Positions 34,403 through 42,312 of a stretch of 64,000 nucleotides of DNA are shown here, one piece after another. The notes below the pieces were generated by a model, which saw only the letters and a list, made by a program, of their open reading frames with translations, was not told the DNA's origin and did not search any database. The DNA lies in the NCBI GenBank assembly GCA_964516435.1, contig CAZEZP010000038.1, positions 1-64,000 on the forward strand, written 5' to 3'. The translations under genes and the position numbers were made by a program. The stretch is from HGW-17 sp964516435 (lineage in GTDB: Bacteria; Myxococcota_A; Polyangia; HGW-17). The first letter of the stretch is position 1, and each line of letters begins with the position of its first letter.

Positions 34403-35179
34403 ATGAAACATTTTGCTTTCATGATGGCCTGGACAGGATTCATGGTCCTGAGCACGTCGGCCAAAGCCCAGGCACCTGGAACTTCCGCCGGTTCGCCCGC
34501 CGAGATCCCGCCTGCAACACCGCAGGCCGCGCCTACGGGAGACGCGACGGGAATGACAGAATCCGCGCCCACGGGAGACGCGACGGGAACGCCGGCGCCG
34601 GCGGTGGGACCCGTCATCACGCAGACCGTGGACCCCGGCTTCCTGCAGGTGACGCTGCCGCGCCTTTCGGCGCGCGGACCCAATCTGGTGTCGGCTTCCC
34701 TGGGATTGCGCGCCGGCCTTTCCGATGACACCACCGGCGGTTTCCATTTCGCCGTGCAGTATGCCTGGCAGGTGAGTCGCGCCTTCTGGCTGGACTCCCA
34801 GTTTTCGGCGTCCTTCGGCGGCCGCTGCGATGCCTCCACCCGGGAGGGGGAACCCGTCGCCTGCGGCGGGCTCTCCGGTTTCGGCGCGGACATCCTGGTG
34901 GGCGTCATGATGCAGTTTCTGAACTGGCCGCACTGGAACATTCCCCTCAATCCCTACGCGCGCGCCCTGACCGGCGTCTCCTTCATCATCGCCAATGGTC
35001 CCAATGATGGCGCCGCCGTAGTGGCACGGGTCGCCGGCGGGCTTCGCTATTCCTTCACCGACGAGTTCGCGGCCGGCGCGGAACTGGGCCTTTCGCTGGG
35101 ACCCTCCTTCCGCAACGACGCGGGTTCCGGCGCCTTCGCCGCCTTCGATTTCCTGCTGAGCGCCGAGTATTCTTTCTGA
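34403..35179 (+). CDS. Outer-membrane beta-barrel protein
   Basis: The 258-residue protein has a signal peptide (HFAFMMAWTGFMVLSTSAKA). A Pro/Thr/Ala linker follows with a tandem APTGDATG repeat. The barrel-like domain has alternating strands and ends in phenylalanine (FLLSAEYSF), the usual C-terminal signal for BAM-assembled barrels. GGAG stands eight bases before the ATG at 34403. It follows the kinase-TPR-cNMP genes after a 63-base AT-rich gap. Function is unknown. Confidence 0.75.
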   Translation: MKHFAFMMAWTGFMVLSTSAKAQAPGTSAGSPAEIPPATPQAAPTGDATGMTESAPTGDATGTPAPAVGPVITQTVDPGFLQVTLPRLSARGPNLVSASLGLRAGLSDDTTGGFHFAVQYAWQVSRAFWLDSQFSASFGGRCDASTREGEPVACGGLSGFGADILVGVMMQFLNWPHWNIPLNPYARALTGVSFIIANGPNDGAAVVARVAGGLRYSFTDEFAAGAELGLSLGPSFRNDAGSGAFAAFDFLLSAEYSF

Positions 35180-35194
35180 TTGTCCGATTTTTCC

Positions 35195-36475
35195 ATGTCC
35201 CGCCTGACCGTTTCCTTCCTGAGCCTGGGCTGCCGCGTCAACCAGTATGAAATCCGCCAGTTCATGGAACGGCTGCAGGGCGAGGTGGAAATCGTGCCCT
35301 TCGGCCAGTGCGCCGACGTGACGATCATCGATTCCTGCGTGGTAACCCGGACCGCCGAGCGGGACACCCGGCAGATGGTACACCGCGCCCGGCGCGCCTC
35401 GCCGGAGGGGACGGTGCTGCTCACGGGCTGCTACGTGGACATCCATCCGGAGGCGTCCCGGCAGATCGAGCCGGGCGTATTCGTGTTCGGGCGGGAGGAG
35501 AAGTCGTCCATTCCGGCCTGGATCGAAACGCATTTCGGCCTGCAGGCGCCGCCGGAGCCCATTTTTGCGGAGCCGGAGGGCGAATCCCCGTGGCCGTCGG
35601 CCGGAAGACCGCCCCTGGTGGTGCAGACCGGCTGCGACCGGCGCTGTGCGTACTGCATCATTCCGCTCGCCCGGGGGCCGTCGAAATCCCGCCCGATGGA
35701 AGAGGCCGTCCGCGAACTGGAGCGTTTTTTCCGGGAGCCGGTATCCGAGGTCGTGCTTTCCGGTATCAATCTGGGCGCCTGGGGGGCCGACCTGCGCCCG
35801 CGCGCGAAACTGGCGGACCTCCTGCGGGCGCTTCTGGATGCAACGCCGCCCGGGCGGCGCCTGCGGCTGGGTTCCATCGAGCCCGAGACCATCGACGGCG
35901 ATCTGCTGTCCCTGCTGGACCACCCCCGCCTGGCACCGCATTTCCACGTGCCCCTGCAGGGAACCACATCCGAGGTGTTGCGCGCCATGCGGCGCCCGCT
36001 GGATGCGGCCGAATATGCCGGGCTGGTCGAAAGGCTGCGCGCGCGCGTTCCCGGCTGCGCTCTGGGGGCCGACGTCATCGTGGGGTTTCCCGGGGAGACC
36101 GGCGCCTTGTTCGAGGAAGGCCTGGCGTTCGTGGAAAAATGCGGTTTTTCCTACCTGCACGTGTTTCCCTTCTCGCCGCGGCCTGGAACACCGGCGGCGT
36201 CGATGCCGCAACTGCCGCCGGCCGTCATCCGGGAGCACGCCGCCCGCATGCGGCAGTTGGCAGAGCGTCTGCGCGAATCCTTCCTGCAGGCGCAGGAGGG
36301 GCGCACGGCGCAGGTCGCCATTGAAAAAATCACGCAGGACGCCGTCGCCGAAGGGATGGCGGACCGTTTCTTTCCCGTGCGCTTTCCGGTTCCTCCCGGC
36401 TTTTTGAGGCGCGAACTCGTGCAGGTGCGGCTCGTAAAGCGGGAGCCGGACGGATATCGGGGAAAACTGCCATGA
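35195..36475 (+). CDS. mtaB: tRNA (t6A37) methylthiotransferase MtaB
   Basis: The 426-residue protein has the methylthiotransferase layout. The N-terminal UPF0004 domain has FLSLGCRVNQYE and cysteines at SCVVT and TGCYV. The radical-SAM domain has CDRRCAYC, which binds the catalytic [4Fe-4S] cluster, and FHVPLQGTTSEVLRAM. A C-terminal TRAM-like part follows. LGCRVNQYE is characteristic of MtaB, which adds a methylthio group to t6A37 in tRNAs reading ANN codons. The ATG at 35195 has no clear binding site; a TTG at 35180 is in frame. Its stop overlaps the next start. Confidence 0.93.
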   Translation: MSRLTVSFLSLGCRVNQYEIRQFMERLQGEVEIVPFGQCADVTIIDSCVVTRTAERDTRQMVHRARRASPEGTVLLTGCYVDIHPEASRQIEPGVFVFGREEKSSIPAWIETHFGLQAPPEPIFAEPEGESPWPSAGRPPLVVQTGCDRRCAYCIIPLARGPSKSRPMEEAVRELERFFREPVSEVVLSGINLGAWGADLRPRAKLADLLRALLDATPPGRRLRLGSIEPETIDGDLLSLLDHPRLAPHFHVPLQGTTSEVLRAMRRPLDAAEYAGLVERLRARVPGCALGADVIVGFPGETGALFEEGLAFVEKCGFSYLHVFPFSPRPGTPAASMPQLPPAVIREHAARMRQLAERLRESFLQAQEGRTAQVAIEKITQDAVAEGMADRFFPVRFPVPPGFLRRELVQVRLVKREPDGYRGKLP

Positions 36476-37128
36476 GAGCCGAAAATTACGCCGATCCAGC
36501 GGAGATGGAGCAGAAGATCCAGGAATGGAAGTCCATGATTTCCCGCCATGTGCGGCCGCGCCCGCACTGGCGTCTGGAACTCTCGCGGGCCGCGCTCGTG
36601 GTGGTGGACGTGCAGCACGCCTTCTGCGATCCCGCCGGGTCCCATCATCTGCCGGCGTTTTCGGCCGTCGAGGACCGCCTGAAGCGCCTGGTGCATGCCT
36701 GGCGCGCGTACCGCCGGCCCGTGGCCTGGACGCGCCATGCCCACGAATCGCCCGGGAAGCCCTGTCTGCATGGAGATTTTTGGGGTTCGCTCATCGAAGC
36801 GTTTTCTCCAGATGCGGAATTTCACCTGGCACCCTTTCCAGGGGAGTGGGCCGAGCGCAAGGAAACCTATGATGCCTTTTTCGGCACGGCGCTGGAAGCG
36901 TACCTGCGGCAGCAGGACTGCACGCAGGTGGTGGTCGCCGGTGTCTTGACGCACCTATGTGTGGAAACTACCGTGCGTTCGGCGTTCGTGCGCGGTTTCG
37001 CCCCGTTCGTGGCCATGGATGCCTGCGCGGCGAACCTGGAAATTTTTCATCAGAACTCGCTTCTGGCCATGGCGTCCGGTTTTGCGGGCATCCTGACCGT
37101 TCAGGAGATCATCGACGCATGCCGTTGA
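36472..37128 (+). CDS. Isochorismatase-family cysteine hydrolase
   Basis: The 218-residue protein carries the family triad: D46 in LVVVDVQHAF, K130 in ERKETYDAF and C163 in VLTHLCVETT. Members hydrolyse isochorismate, nicotinamide or other amides through a cysteine thioester; the substrate here cannot be told. The N-terminal ~35 residues are an extra helical extension. Its ATG overlaps the MtaB stop by ATGA, and its end overlaps the flavoprotein start by 10 bases, so the three genes are translationally linked. Confidence 0.92.
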   Translation: MRAENYADPAEMEQKIQEWKSMISRHVRPRPHWRLELSRAALVVVDVQHAFCDPAGSHHLPAFSAVEDRLKRLVHAWRAYRRPVAWTRHAHESPGKPCLHGDFWGSLIEAFSPDAEFHLAPFPGEWAERKETYDAFFGTALEAYLRQQDCTQVVVAGVLTHLCVETTVRSAFVRGFAPFVAMDACAANLEIFHQNSLLAMASGFAGILTVQEIIDACR

Positions 37129-37976
37129 ACGTGCTGGTGGTGGGAGCCGGTCCCGGCGGGGTGAGCGCGGCGGTGCAACTGCATCGTCTGGGCGCCTGCG
37201 TGCATTGGTGGGATCGCACTGGCGCCGTGGGAGGGCTGCTCGTCAATGCGCACCGGGTGGAAAACTGGCCCGGCATGCCCGTCGGCGAAAGTGGGCGCGA
37301 TTGCTGCCGCCGCCTGCAGGAACATGCCTTGTTTTTTGGACTTCAACCTATAACTCGGGAAATGGCGGATTTTCGGGAAACCCCGAAAGCCGTGCTCGTG
37401 AAGGATCGGGAAGGACGCGAGGAATCCTTCGATGCGCTCGTGCTGGCCGTGGGCACGGTGCCGGTTTCCTGGGAGTGGGCGCAGGCTTCTTCCCAGGTGG
37501 TGTATGAATATGCGCGGCTTCCGGCCGGCGTGCGGCGCCTGCTGGTGGTAGGCGGGGGGGAAGCCGCCTGCGATGGCGCCCTGCAGGCGGCGGAAAGCGG
37601 CATCGAGGTCGTTCTGGCGGTGCGTTCCGACGGTCTGAAGGCGCGCGGCATCCTGGCGCGGCGCGTGCTGGACCATCCGCACATACGAAAAATGTTTTCC
37701 GCGCCCGTACAGGAAGTCCGGGAGCAGGACGGCATCCTCCTGTGCCGGCTCCCGGAAGGAATCACGGAAGTGGCCGATGCCGTGCTGTTCTGTGGGGGAC
37801 GCATCAGCGCCCTGCATCGTCCGGGTTTTTCCGGAAACCGGGATTTGCGTTTCTCAAATCGGGTCCGGGTGGTGGGCGATGCCCGTCGCGGCTCGCTGGG
37901 GCAAGGGGTGATGGCGGCCTCCGACGGGCTGGAAGCCGCCATGTCCATCCTGGATGAGTTCGCTTCGCGCGGCTGA
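37119..37976 (+). CDS. Thioredoxin-reductase-like flavoprotein without the CxxC
   Basis: The 285-residue protein has the two-dinucleotide fold of thioredoxin reductase: FAD loop VVGAGPGGVSAAVQL at the start, NADPH loop LLVVGGGEAACDGALQA in the middle, and a C-terminal FAD-binding signature ending VVGDARRGSLGQGVMAASDG. The redox-active CxxC expected between the two NADPH strands is absent; that stretch reads GGGEAACDGA. It may therefore be a ferredoxin/flavodoxin-type reductase or a stand-alone oxidase. It is overlapped by the isochorismatase-like gene and converges on the NifX-like gene. Confidence 0.85.
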   Translation: MPLNVLVVGAGPGGVSAAVQLHRLGACVHWWDRTGAVGGLLVNAHRVENWPGMPVGESGRDCCRRLQEHALFFGLQPITREMADFRETPKAVLVKDREGREESFDALVLAVGTVPVSWEWAQASSQVVYEYARLPAGVRRLLVVGGGEAACDGALQAAESGIEVVLAVRSDGLKARGILARRVLDHPHIRKMFSAPVQEVREQDGILLCRLPEGITEVADAVLFCGGRISALHRPGFSGNRDLRFSNRVRVVGDARRGSLGQGVMAASDGLEAAMSILDEFASRG

Positions 37977-37985
37977 CGTGCAAAG

Positions 37986-38411
37986 TCAATTCATGTCGTG
38001 CGAATGTCCGTGTCCATGCATGTGTCCGTGTCCATGGCCGTGTCCGTAACCATAGCCATGAGCGCCACAGGCCGCATCGGCATCCATCCTGGCGAGTTGG
38101 CCGTTCTTGAACGCTTCCAAGGCTTGTTCCACCGTCGCCCGGTCGGAAAGATACACATCGATGCCGGCGGAGAGCAGTTTGTTCAGCGCACCGGCTCCGA
38201 TTCCGCCTACGATGACGGCGTCCGGATTTTCACGCCCGATGGCGGTGAGGGGGTGGCACATGCCGTGTGCGTGGTGCTGATTGTTGTTGGCGATGATACG
38301 GCACTCGCCCGTGTCGCTCTCTACGACGGCGAAATGGGGAGCCGATCCGAAGTGGGCGCTGATGCGGCTCTCGATGCCTTGATCTTCGATGACGGGAATG
38401 CAGAGTTTCAT
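37986..38411 (-). CDS. NifX/NifB-like iron-molybdenum cofactor family protein with His-rich tail
   Basis: The 141-residue protein matches the dinitrogenase iron-molybdenum cofactor family: IPVIEDQGIESRISAHFGSA at the start, CRIIANNN, VIVGGIGAGALNKLLSAGID. Stand-alone members without nif genes are common and are thought to bind metal clusters. The last ~30 residues are a histidine/glycine tail (HGYGYGHGHGHGHMHGHGH), a likely Ni, Zn or Co site. The ATG overlaps the DUF134 stop by ATGA. No nitrogenase genes are nearby. Confidence 0.92.
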   Translation of the reverse strand: MKLCIPVIEDQGIESRISAHFGSAPHFAVVESDTGECRIIANNNQHHAHGMCHPLTAIGRENPDAVIVGGIGAGALNKLLSAGIDVYLSDRATVEQALEAFKNGQLARMDADAACGAHGYGYGHGHGHGHMHGHGHSHDMN

Positions 38412-38806
38412 GGTTCTTCTTCTCCTTGCGGGACGAAATCCTCCCGCGGTTGCAGATCGTTTTCGCGCCAGCGGCAGCGCAGGCAGCGTCTTTTGCGGGG
38501 ACATGCGTCCGTTGCGAAAGGGGCGACGATGCCGCCTTCGATTCGCAGGCGCCTGCCGGAAACGAGGGCTTCGGCCACCTTGTGCCGGGCCGAATCCACG
38601 ATGCGGGAGAAGGTGGGCCGGGAAACACCCATCCGCTGGGCCGCCTGCTCCTGGTACAGTCCCAGGAAATCCGCCAGCCGCAGGGCTTCGAACTCGTCGA
38701 TGGTGATGACTACGGGTCCCAGAGGATTTTCCACGACTCCGAGCGGGCCGAAATCGATGATCGATGGGTTCTGTTCGATACGGCGGCAATGGGGCGGACG
38801 AGGCAT
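38408..38806 (-). CDS. DUF134-family DNA-binding protein
   Basis: The 132-residue protein matches the DUF134 family: MPRPPHCRRI at the start and a sigma-region-4-like helix-turn-helix (LRLADFLGLYQEQAAQRMGV, then SRPTFSRIVDSARHKVAEAL). The C-terminal CPRKRRCLRCRW cysteine cluster may bind metal. The family regularly sits beside NifX-like genes, as here, and probably regulates them. AGGAGG precedes the ATG at 38806. A TGTGCACA palindrome (38816-38823) just upstream could be its own operator. Confidence 0.9.
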   Translation of the reverse strand: MPRPPHCRRIEQNPSIIDFGPLGVVENPLGPVVITIDEFEALRLADFLGLYQEQAAQRMGVSRPTFSRIVDSARHKVAEALVSGRRLRIEGGIVAPFATDACPRKRRCLRCRWRENDLQPREDFVPQGEEEP

Positions 38807-38815
38807 GACTCCTCC

Positions 38816-38823
38816 TGTGCACA
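38816..38823. promoter_or_regulatory. Palindrome upstream of the DUF134 gene
   Basis: TGTGCACA is a perfect 8-base palindrome 10 bases before the DUF134 start codon. A second GCACAT copy follows at 38833-38838. Autoregulation is a guess. Confidence 0.3.
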
Positions 38824-38841
38824 TCTTGTTATGCACATATG

Positions 38842-38870
38842 TTCAAAACTTGCAATTTGTTTTTTATGAT
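38842..38870 (+). promoter_or_regulatory. Candidate promoter of the histidine-kinase operon
   Basis: TTCAAA (38842-38847), a 17-base spacer and TATGAT (38865-38870) lie 80 bases before the first start codon of the plus-strand operon at 38951. Confidence 0.45.
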
Positions 38871-38950
38871 TTTTTCCACGGGACGAATGGTGGATCAGCT
38901 TGCGCGACGCAAGGAATCTCGGGTATTCCTGTCGGGGAGACGGAAACCGC

Positions 38951-40057
38951 ATGAGTCCCGTCGAAATCGCTATCTTCGCATCCGTTTTCTTCGTGTTCGT
39001 GATGCTCGTGTTCGTGGTGATGTTCTTCACCACGGCGGGTCTGGGAAAGCGCAAGGAACGCGAGTTCTCCTTCGCTTCATCGGAAAGGCTGTTCGAATTG
39101 TACCGCTCGGCGCGGGAAGACGCCCCGCAGGCGCTGCCCGTGCCCAGCGCCAACGTGCTTTCCGAGCAGGTCCGGCAGGCAGTGGCCGACGGCGCCCTGC
39201 TGCGGGCCCGCGTGCTTTCCGTGCTGGTGGGCGAATTGCGTCAGGAGCCCGATTTCTGCCCGCGCGAACTGGCGCAGGTGTTCCTTCCGGGCCTGCATCA
39301 ACTCAAAAAGCCTGTGGACATGGAAATCTTCTTCAACGTGGTGGCGCATCCGGCCATCCGGACGCCCCTGACGCCGCTGCTTTCCGTGCTGGCCAATCCG
39401 CTCCTGTTCGCCGCCTGCGCGCCCGCGGCGGCCCACGATCTGGGCGGGGAGCACGCGGCTTCCCGCCGGCGCAGCCTGGAGCCGGTGCTGGGCATGGTGT
39501 ATCAACTCTCCCGGCTTCTGCTGCCGTTCGAGCCGGAGGTGTACTACCTCGACGAGGAAATCGATCTTCTGCACGCGCACACCCGCCAGACGGAGTTGTG
39601 GCTCCCGTCGCTCGTGGTGGGAAAGCTCTTCATGCAGCGCCCCATCGAGGAACAGCGCGTCCTGCTGGCCCGCAAGATGGCGCTTTTCCGCCCGGAATTG
39701 CGCATCCTCACCGTGTTTCCCAACGAATCCGGATTCGTGGGCCAGGTGTCCGACCTCCTGCGGCGGCTCTGCGATGACAGGGAAAACACCATTCCGGGGT
39801 GGAGCCGCATTCCCGAGCCGGATCGCAGGGAATGCACCGAAGCCGCAAGGCTCCTGAACCCGTCGCCCGATGATCTCCAGGCCTGGCGTCGCGGCGCGAT
39901 CCTGACCTGCTTCCGTCTGGCCCTCCTCGTCACGGGCCAGTGGCAGCCCATGCGTGCGGTGATTTCCAGTGAGAACGACCCTTCGGTCCGTGTGGATCTC
40001 ATGGCCTTCATGGTCCGGGAGTCCTATTGCGATACGATTCTGCAGTTGCGCGCATGA
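38951..40057 (+). CDS. Membrane-anchored protein of unknown function, operon leader
   Basis: The 368-residue protein has one N-terminal membrane helix (EIAIFASVFFVFVMLVFVVMFF). A large cytoplasmic, mostly helical domain follows, with no recognised motif (LFELYRSAREDAPQALPVPS, SLEPVLGMVYQLSRLLLPFE, ILTVFPNESGFVGQVSDLLR). It is the first of five overlapping genes, and its stop shares ATGA with the histidine kinase start. That tight coupling suggests it belongs to the same signalling complex, but its role is unknown. Confidence 0.75.
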   Translation: MSPVEIAIFASVFFVFVMLVFVVMFFTTAGLGKRKEREFSFASSERLFELYRSAREDAPQALPVPSANVLSEQVRQAVADGALLRARVLSVLVGELRQEPDFCPRELAQVFLPGLHQLKKPVDMEIFFNVVAHPAIRTPLTPLLSVLANPLLFAACAPAAAHDLGGEHAASRRRSLEPVLGMVYQLSRLLLPFEPEVYYLDEEIDLLHAHTRQTELWLPSLVVGKLFMQRPIEEQRVLLARKMALFRPELRILTVFPNESGFVGQVSDLLRRLCDDRENTIPGWSRIPEPDRRECTEAARLLNPSPDDLQAWRRGAILTCFRLALLVTGQWQPMRAVISSENDPSVRVDLMAFMVRESYCDTILQLRA

Positions 40058-42312
40058 AATATCTCCCGGGAATTCTTTCCTTCCTGCCATTCGGATTCCT
40101 GGGCGTGTTCGCCCTGACAGTGGCGACGGGTTCCCTCTGGGGACCCGCCGGCGTGTTCGACGTGGCAGCGGCTGCCGCGGCACCGCTGGCCTATACGCTC
40201 CTCCGGCGGCTCGGATGGCTTGCGGCGCCCGCATTTCCGGGCGGCTGGTTCCAGGAGATATTCTGGCAGTCCACCCTCTTTTTGCCTCTCTTTCTTTTTT
40301 TAGGAATTGCGCTCGGCATCTGGATGCTTCCCCCGCTGCGCGATGTGCCGCCGGTCGTCTTCGTCTGGGGCAAGTCCCTGTATCTTTTTTTTCTTCTGGG
40401 ATATGGAGTTTTCGTTTTCTTTCGAATCCGGCATCCGTTGCGTCCCGGAATGGATGCGGACGGTTCCCGCCGGATGGCGACGTTCCGTTTCTTTCAGGTG
40501 CTGCCTTATCAATTGGCACTGACGCAAATCCTGGGAGTTCTGGCGCTGCTGCTCCTCTTTTTATTCCTGTCCATCCGTTATCTCCTCTTTCCCCGGATGT
40601 TCCTGCTGTGGTTCGGCGTCGTGGTGTTCATCTTCTTTCTGGCGTCCTACCTCGTGCAGGTTCCCCATCTGCAGAAGTGTCTGACCCCTTTCATGGGCCG
40701 TCTTCTGGAAGCGCAGGACATCGATTACCGGCAGTTGCGCTCTCCCCTGAGCCTGCGCATGAAACTGCGCCTGTGGTTCGGCATGCTGGCGTTCCTGTCC
40801 ATTTCCATTTCGGCCGTATGGAGCATCCTGCAGCATTCCGCGAGCGCCTCGGAATTCGCCCGGCGGCTGGCGCGGGAACGGATCCATGCCGTCGCCCAGG
40901 CCCACCAGGAGCGCATGACGTGGAACCCGGGCGGAGATCCGGCTGCGCTCATGAAATCGCTTCTGGAAGAAGCCGCCCAGCAGGGTGATGCCCTGTATTA
41001 CTGGGCGCCCGACCAGAATTTTCCGCTGCTCGTGGGCGCCCGGGAACCCTTGCGGCTCCCCGTGGAAATCCGTTCGCAGATCCGCAATGCCCGGGAAGGC
41101 GATATCGCCTGGCATGACCGGAACCTGTATGGAGGATTTTTGCAAATTTCTCCGGAGAGGCGACTGGGGACGCTCGTGGTGCTGGTGGCGCAGGACGATA
41201 CGTGGGCGCAACTGGATTCCCGCTCGAAGATCCTGCACCTGGCCGTTTTTTTTCTCGCCATCTTTTTCATGACGCTGGGCGGTGTGACCCATTTCGTGCG
41301 GGAAGTGGTGGATCCGCTCTCGGAACTGGAAGCCCGTTTCAATGCCATCGCAGCGGGCCGGATGCGCGACCCGATCCTGCCGCGCGGAGAAATCGATGAA
41401 CTCGGACGCCTGTGCGTGGCGTTCGAGCACATGCGGCGCACCATCGTGGAAAAGATTGCCACCATCGAGGAACTCAACCTGGGACTGGAGCAGAAGGTGA
41501 AGCAGCGCACCGAGGACCTCGAGGAGGCCAACCGGCAGTTGCAGTCCGCGCTGGAGGATCTCAAGGCCGCGCAGGACCGCCTAGTGGCCGCGGGTCGGAT
41601 GGCGGCGGTGGGCCGGCTGCTGGCCGGCATCGCCCATGAGATCAACAATCCGGTCAATGCAGTGTCCAACGTGCTGCCCCCGTTCCAGGAAGCGATTTCC
41701 CGGCTGCGGGAGAATCCGGGAGAAGTTGCGTCCGTGGTGCCGGAACTGGCCACCATGGCGCGCATCGTAGAGCGCGGCACGCGCCGCATCCAGCAGATCG
41801 TGGAACGTGTCACGGCTGCCCGGGCGGCGCAAAGCGAACCACTCGAGAACGTGCCGCTGCGCCAGACCGTCCACGACACGCTGGAACTGCTCCGGGAGCC
41901 CCTTTCGGACGTGGAGATGCGCGTGGAGGTCGAAGAGGCGTGGGTGGTGCTCGCCAGGAAGACCCAACTGGAGCAGGTGTTCACGAACCTCTTCGTGAAT
42001 GCGGCGCACGCGATGAAGAGCAGGTCCGTGCGCCGGCTCACGGTCTCGGCCGCGCCCGCCAGTTCCGGGCGCGTGGCCGTCGACGTGGAGGATACGGGCG
42101 TGGGAATGTCCGGTGAAGTCCGGGAAAGGATTTTCGACCCCTTCTTCACCACCAAGGACGTGGGCGAAGGCATGGGTCTGGGCCTTTCCATCGTTCATGA
42201 ACTCGTGGTAGGCTTCGGCGGCGAAATCGAGGTATATTCCCGGGAAGGCGAGGGTACCCGTTTTCGCCTGATGCTCTGGACGGCGGGTTCTCCAGGGAAG
42301 GAGTCTTCATGA
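40054..42312 (+). CDS. Membrane sensor histidine kinase
   Basis: The 752-residue kinase has about six N-terminal membrane helices (to residue ~230) and a further pair around an extracytoplasmic sensor region. HAMP (VVDPLSELEARFNAIAAGRM) and a coiled coil (LNLGLEQKVKQRTEDLEEAN) come next. The HisKA domain has H528 in GIAHEINNPVNAV, and the ATPase domain has N-box LFVNAAHAM, DTGVGM, DPFFTTK and GLGLS. It autophosphorylates on histidine, but no response regulator is encoded in the operon, so the partner lies elsewhere. It overlaps both neighbours by ATGA. Confidence 0.96.
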   Translation: MKYLPGILSFLPFGFLGVFALTVATGSLWGPAGVFDVAAAAAAPLAYTLLRRLGWLAAPAFPGGWFQEIFWQSTLFLPLFLFLGIALGIWMLPPLRDVPPVVFVWGKSLYLFFLLGYGVFVFFRIRHPLRPGMDADGSRRMATFRFFQVLPYQLALTQILGVLALLLLFLFLSIRYLLFPRMFLLWFGVVVFIFFLASYLVQVPHLQKCLTPFMGRLLEAQDIDYRQLRSPLSLRMKLRLWFGMLAFLSISISAVWSILQHSASASEFARRLARERIHAVAQAHQERMTWNPGGDPAALMKSLLEEAAQQGDALYYWAPDQNFPLLVGAREPLRLPVEIRSQIRNAREGDIAWHDRNLYGGFLQISPERRLGTLVVLVAQDDTWAQLDSRSKILHLAVFFLAIFFMTLGGVTHFVREVVDPLSELEARFNAIAAGRMRDPILPRGEIDELGRLCVAFEHMRRTIVEKIATIEELNLGLEQKVKQRTEDLEEANRQLQSALEDLKAAQDRLVAAGRMAAVGRLLAGIAHEINNPVNAVSNVLPPFQEAISRLRENPGEVASVVPELATMARIVERGTRRIQQIVERVTAARAAQSEPLENVPLRQTVHDTLELLREPLSDVEMRVEVEEAWVVLARKTQLEQVFTNLFVNAAHAMKSRSVRRLTVSAAPASSGRVAVDVEDTGVGMSGEVRERIFDPFFTTKDVGEGMGLGLSIVHELVVGFGGEIEVYSREGEGTRFRLMLWTAGSPGKESS

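Noticed and set aside
34382..36238. 618-codon minus-strand frame
   Set aside because: It runs antisense through the barrel gene and mtaB, the latter a clear radical-SAM enzyme.
37986..38411. Nitrogen-fixation gene cluster
   Set aside because: Only a stand-alone NifX-like protein is present; no nifH, nifD, nifK or nifB is in the window.
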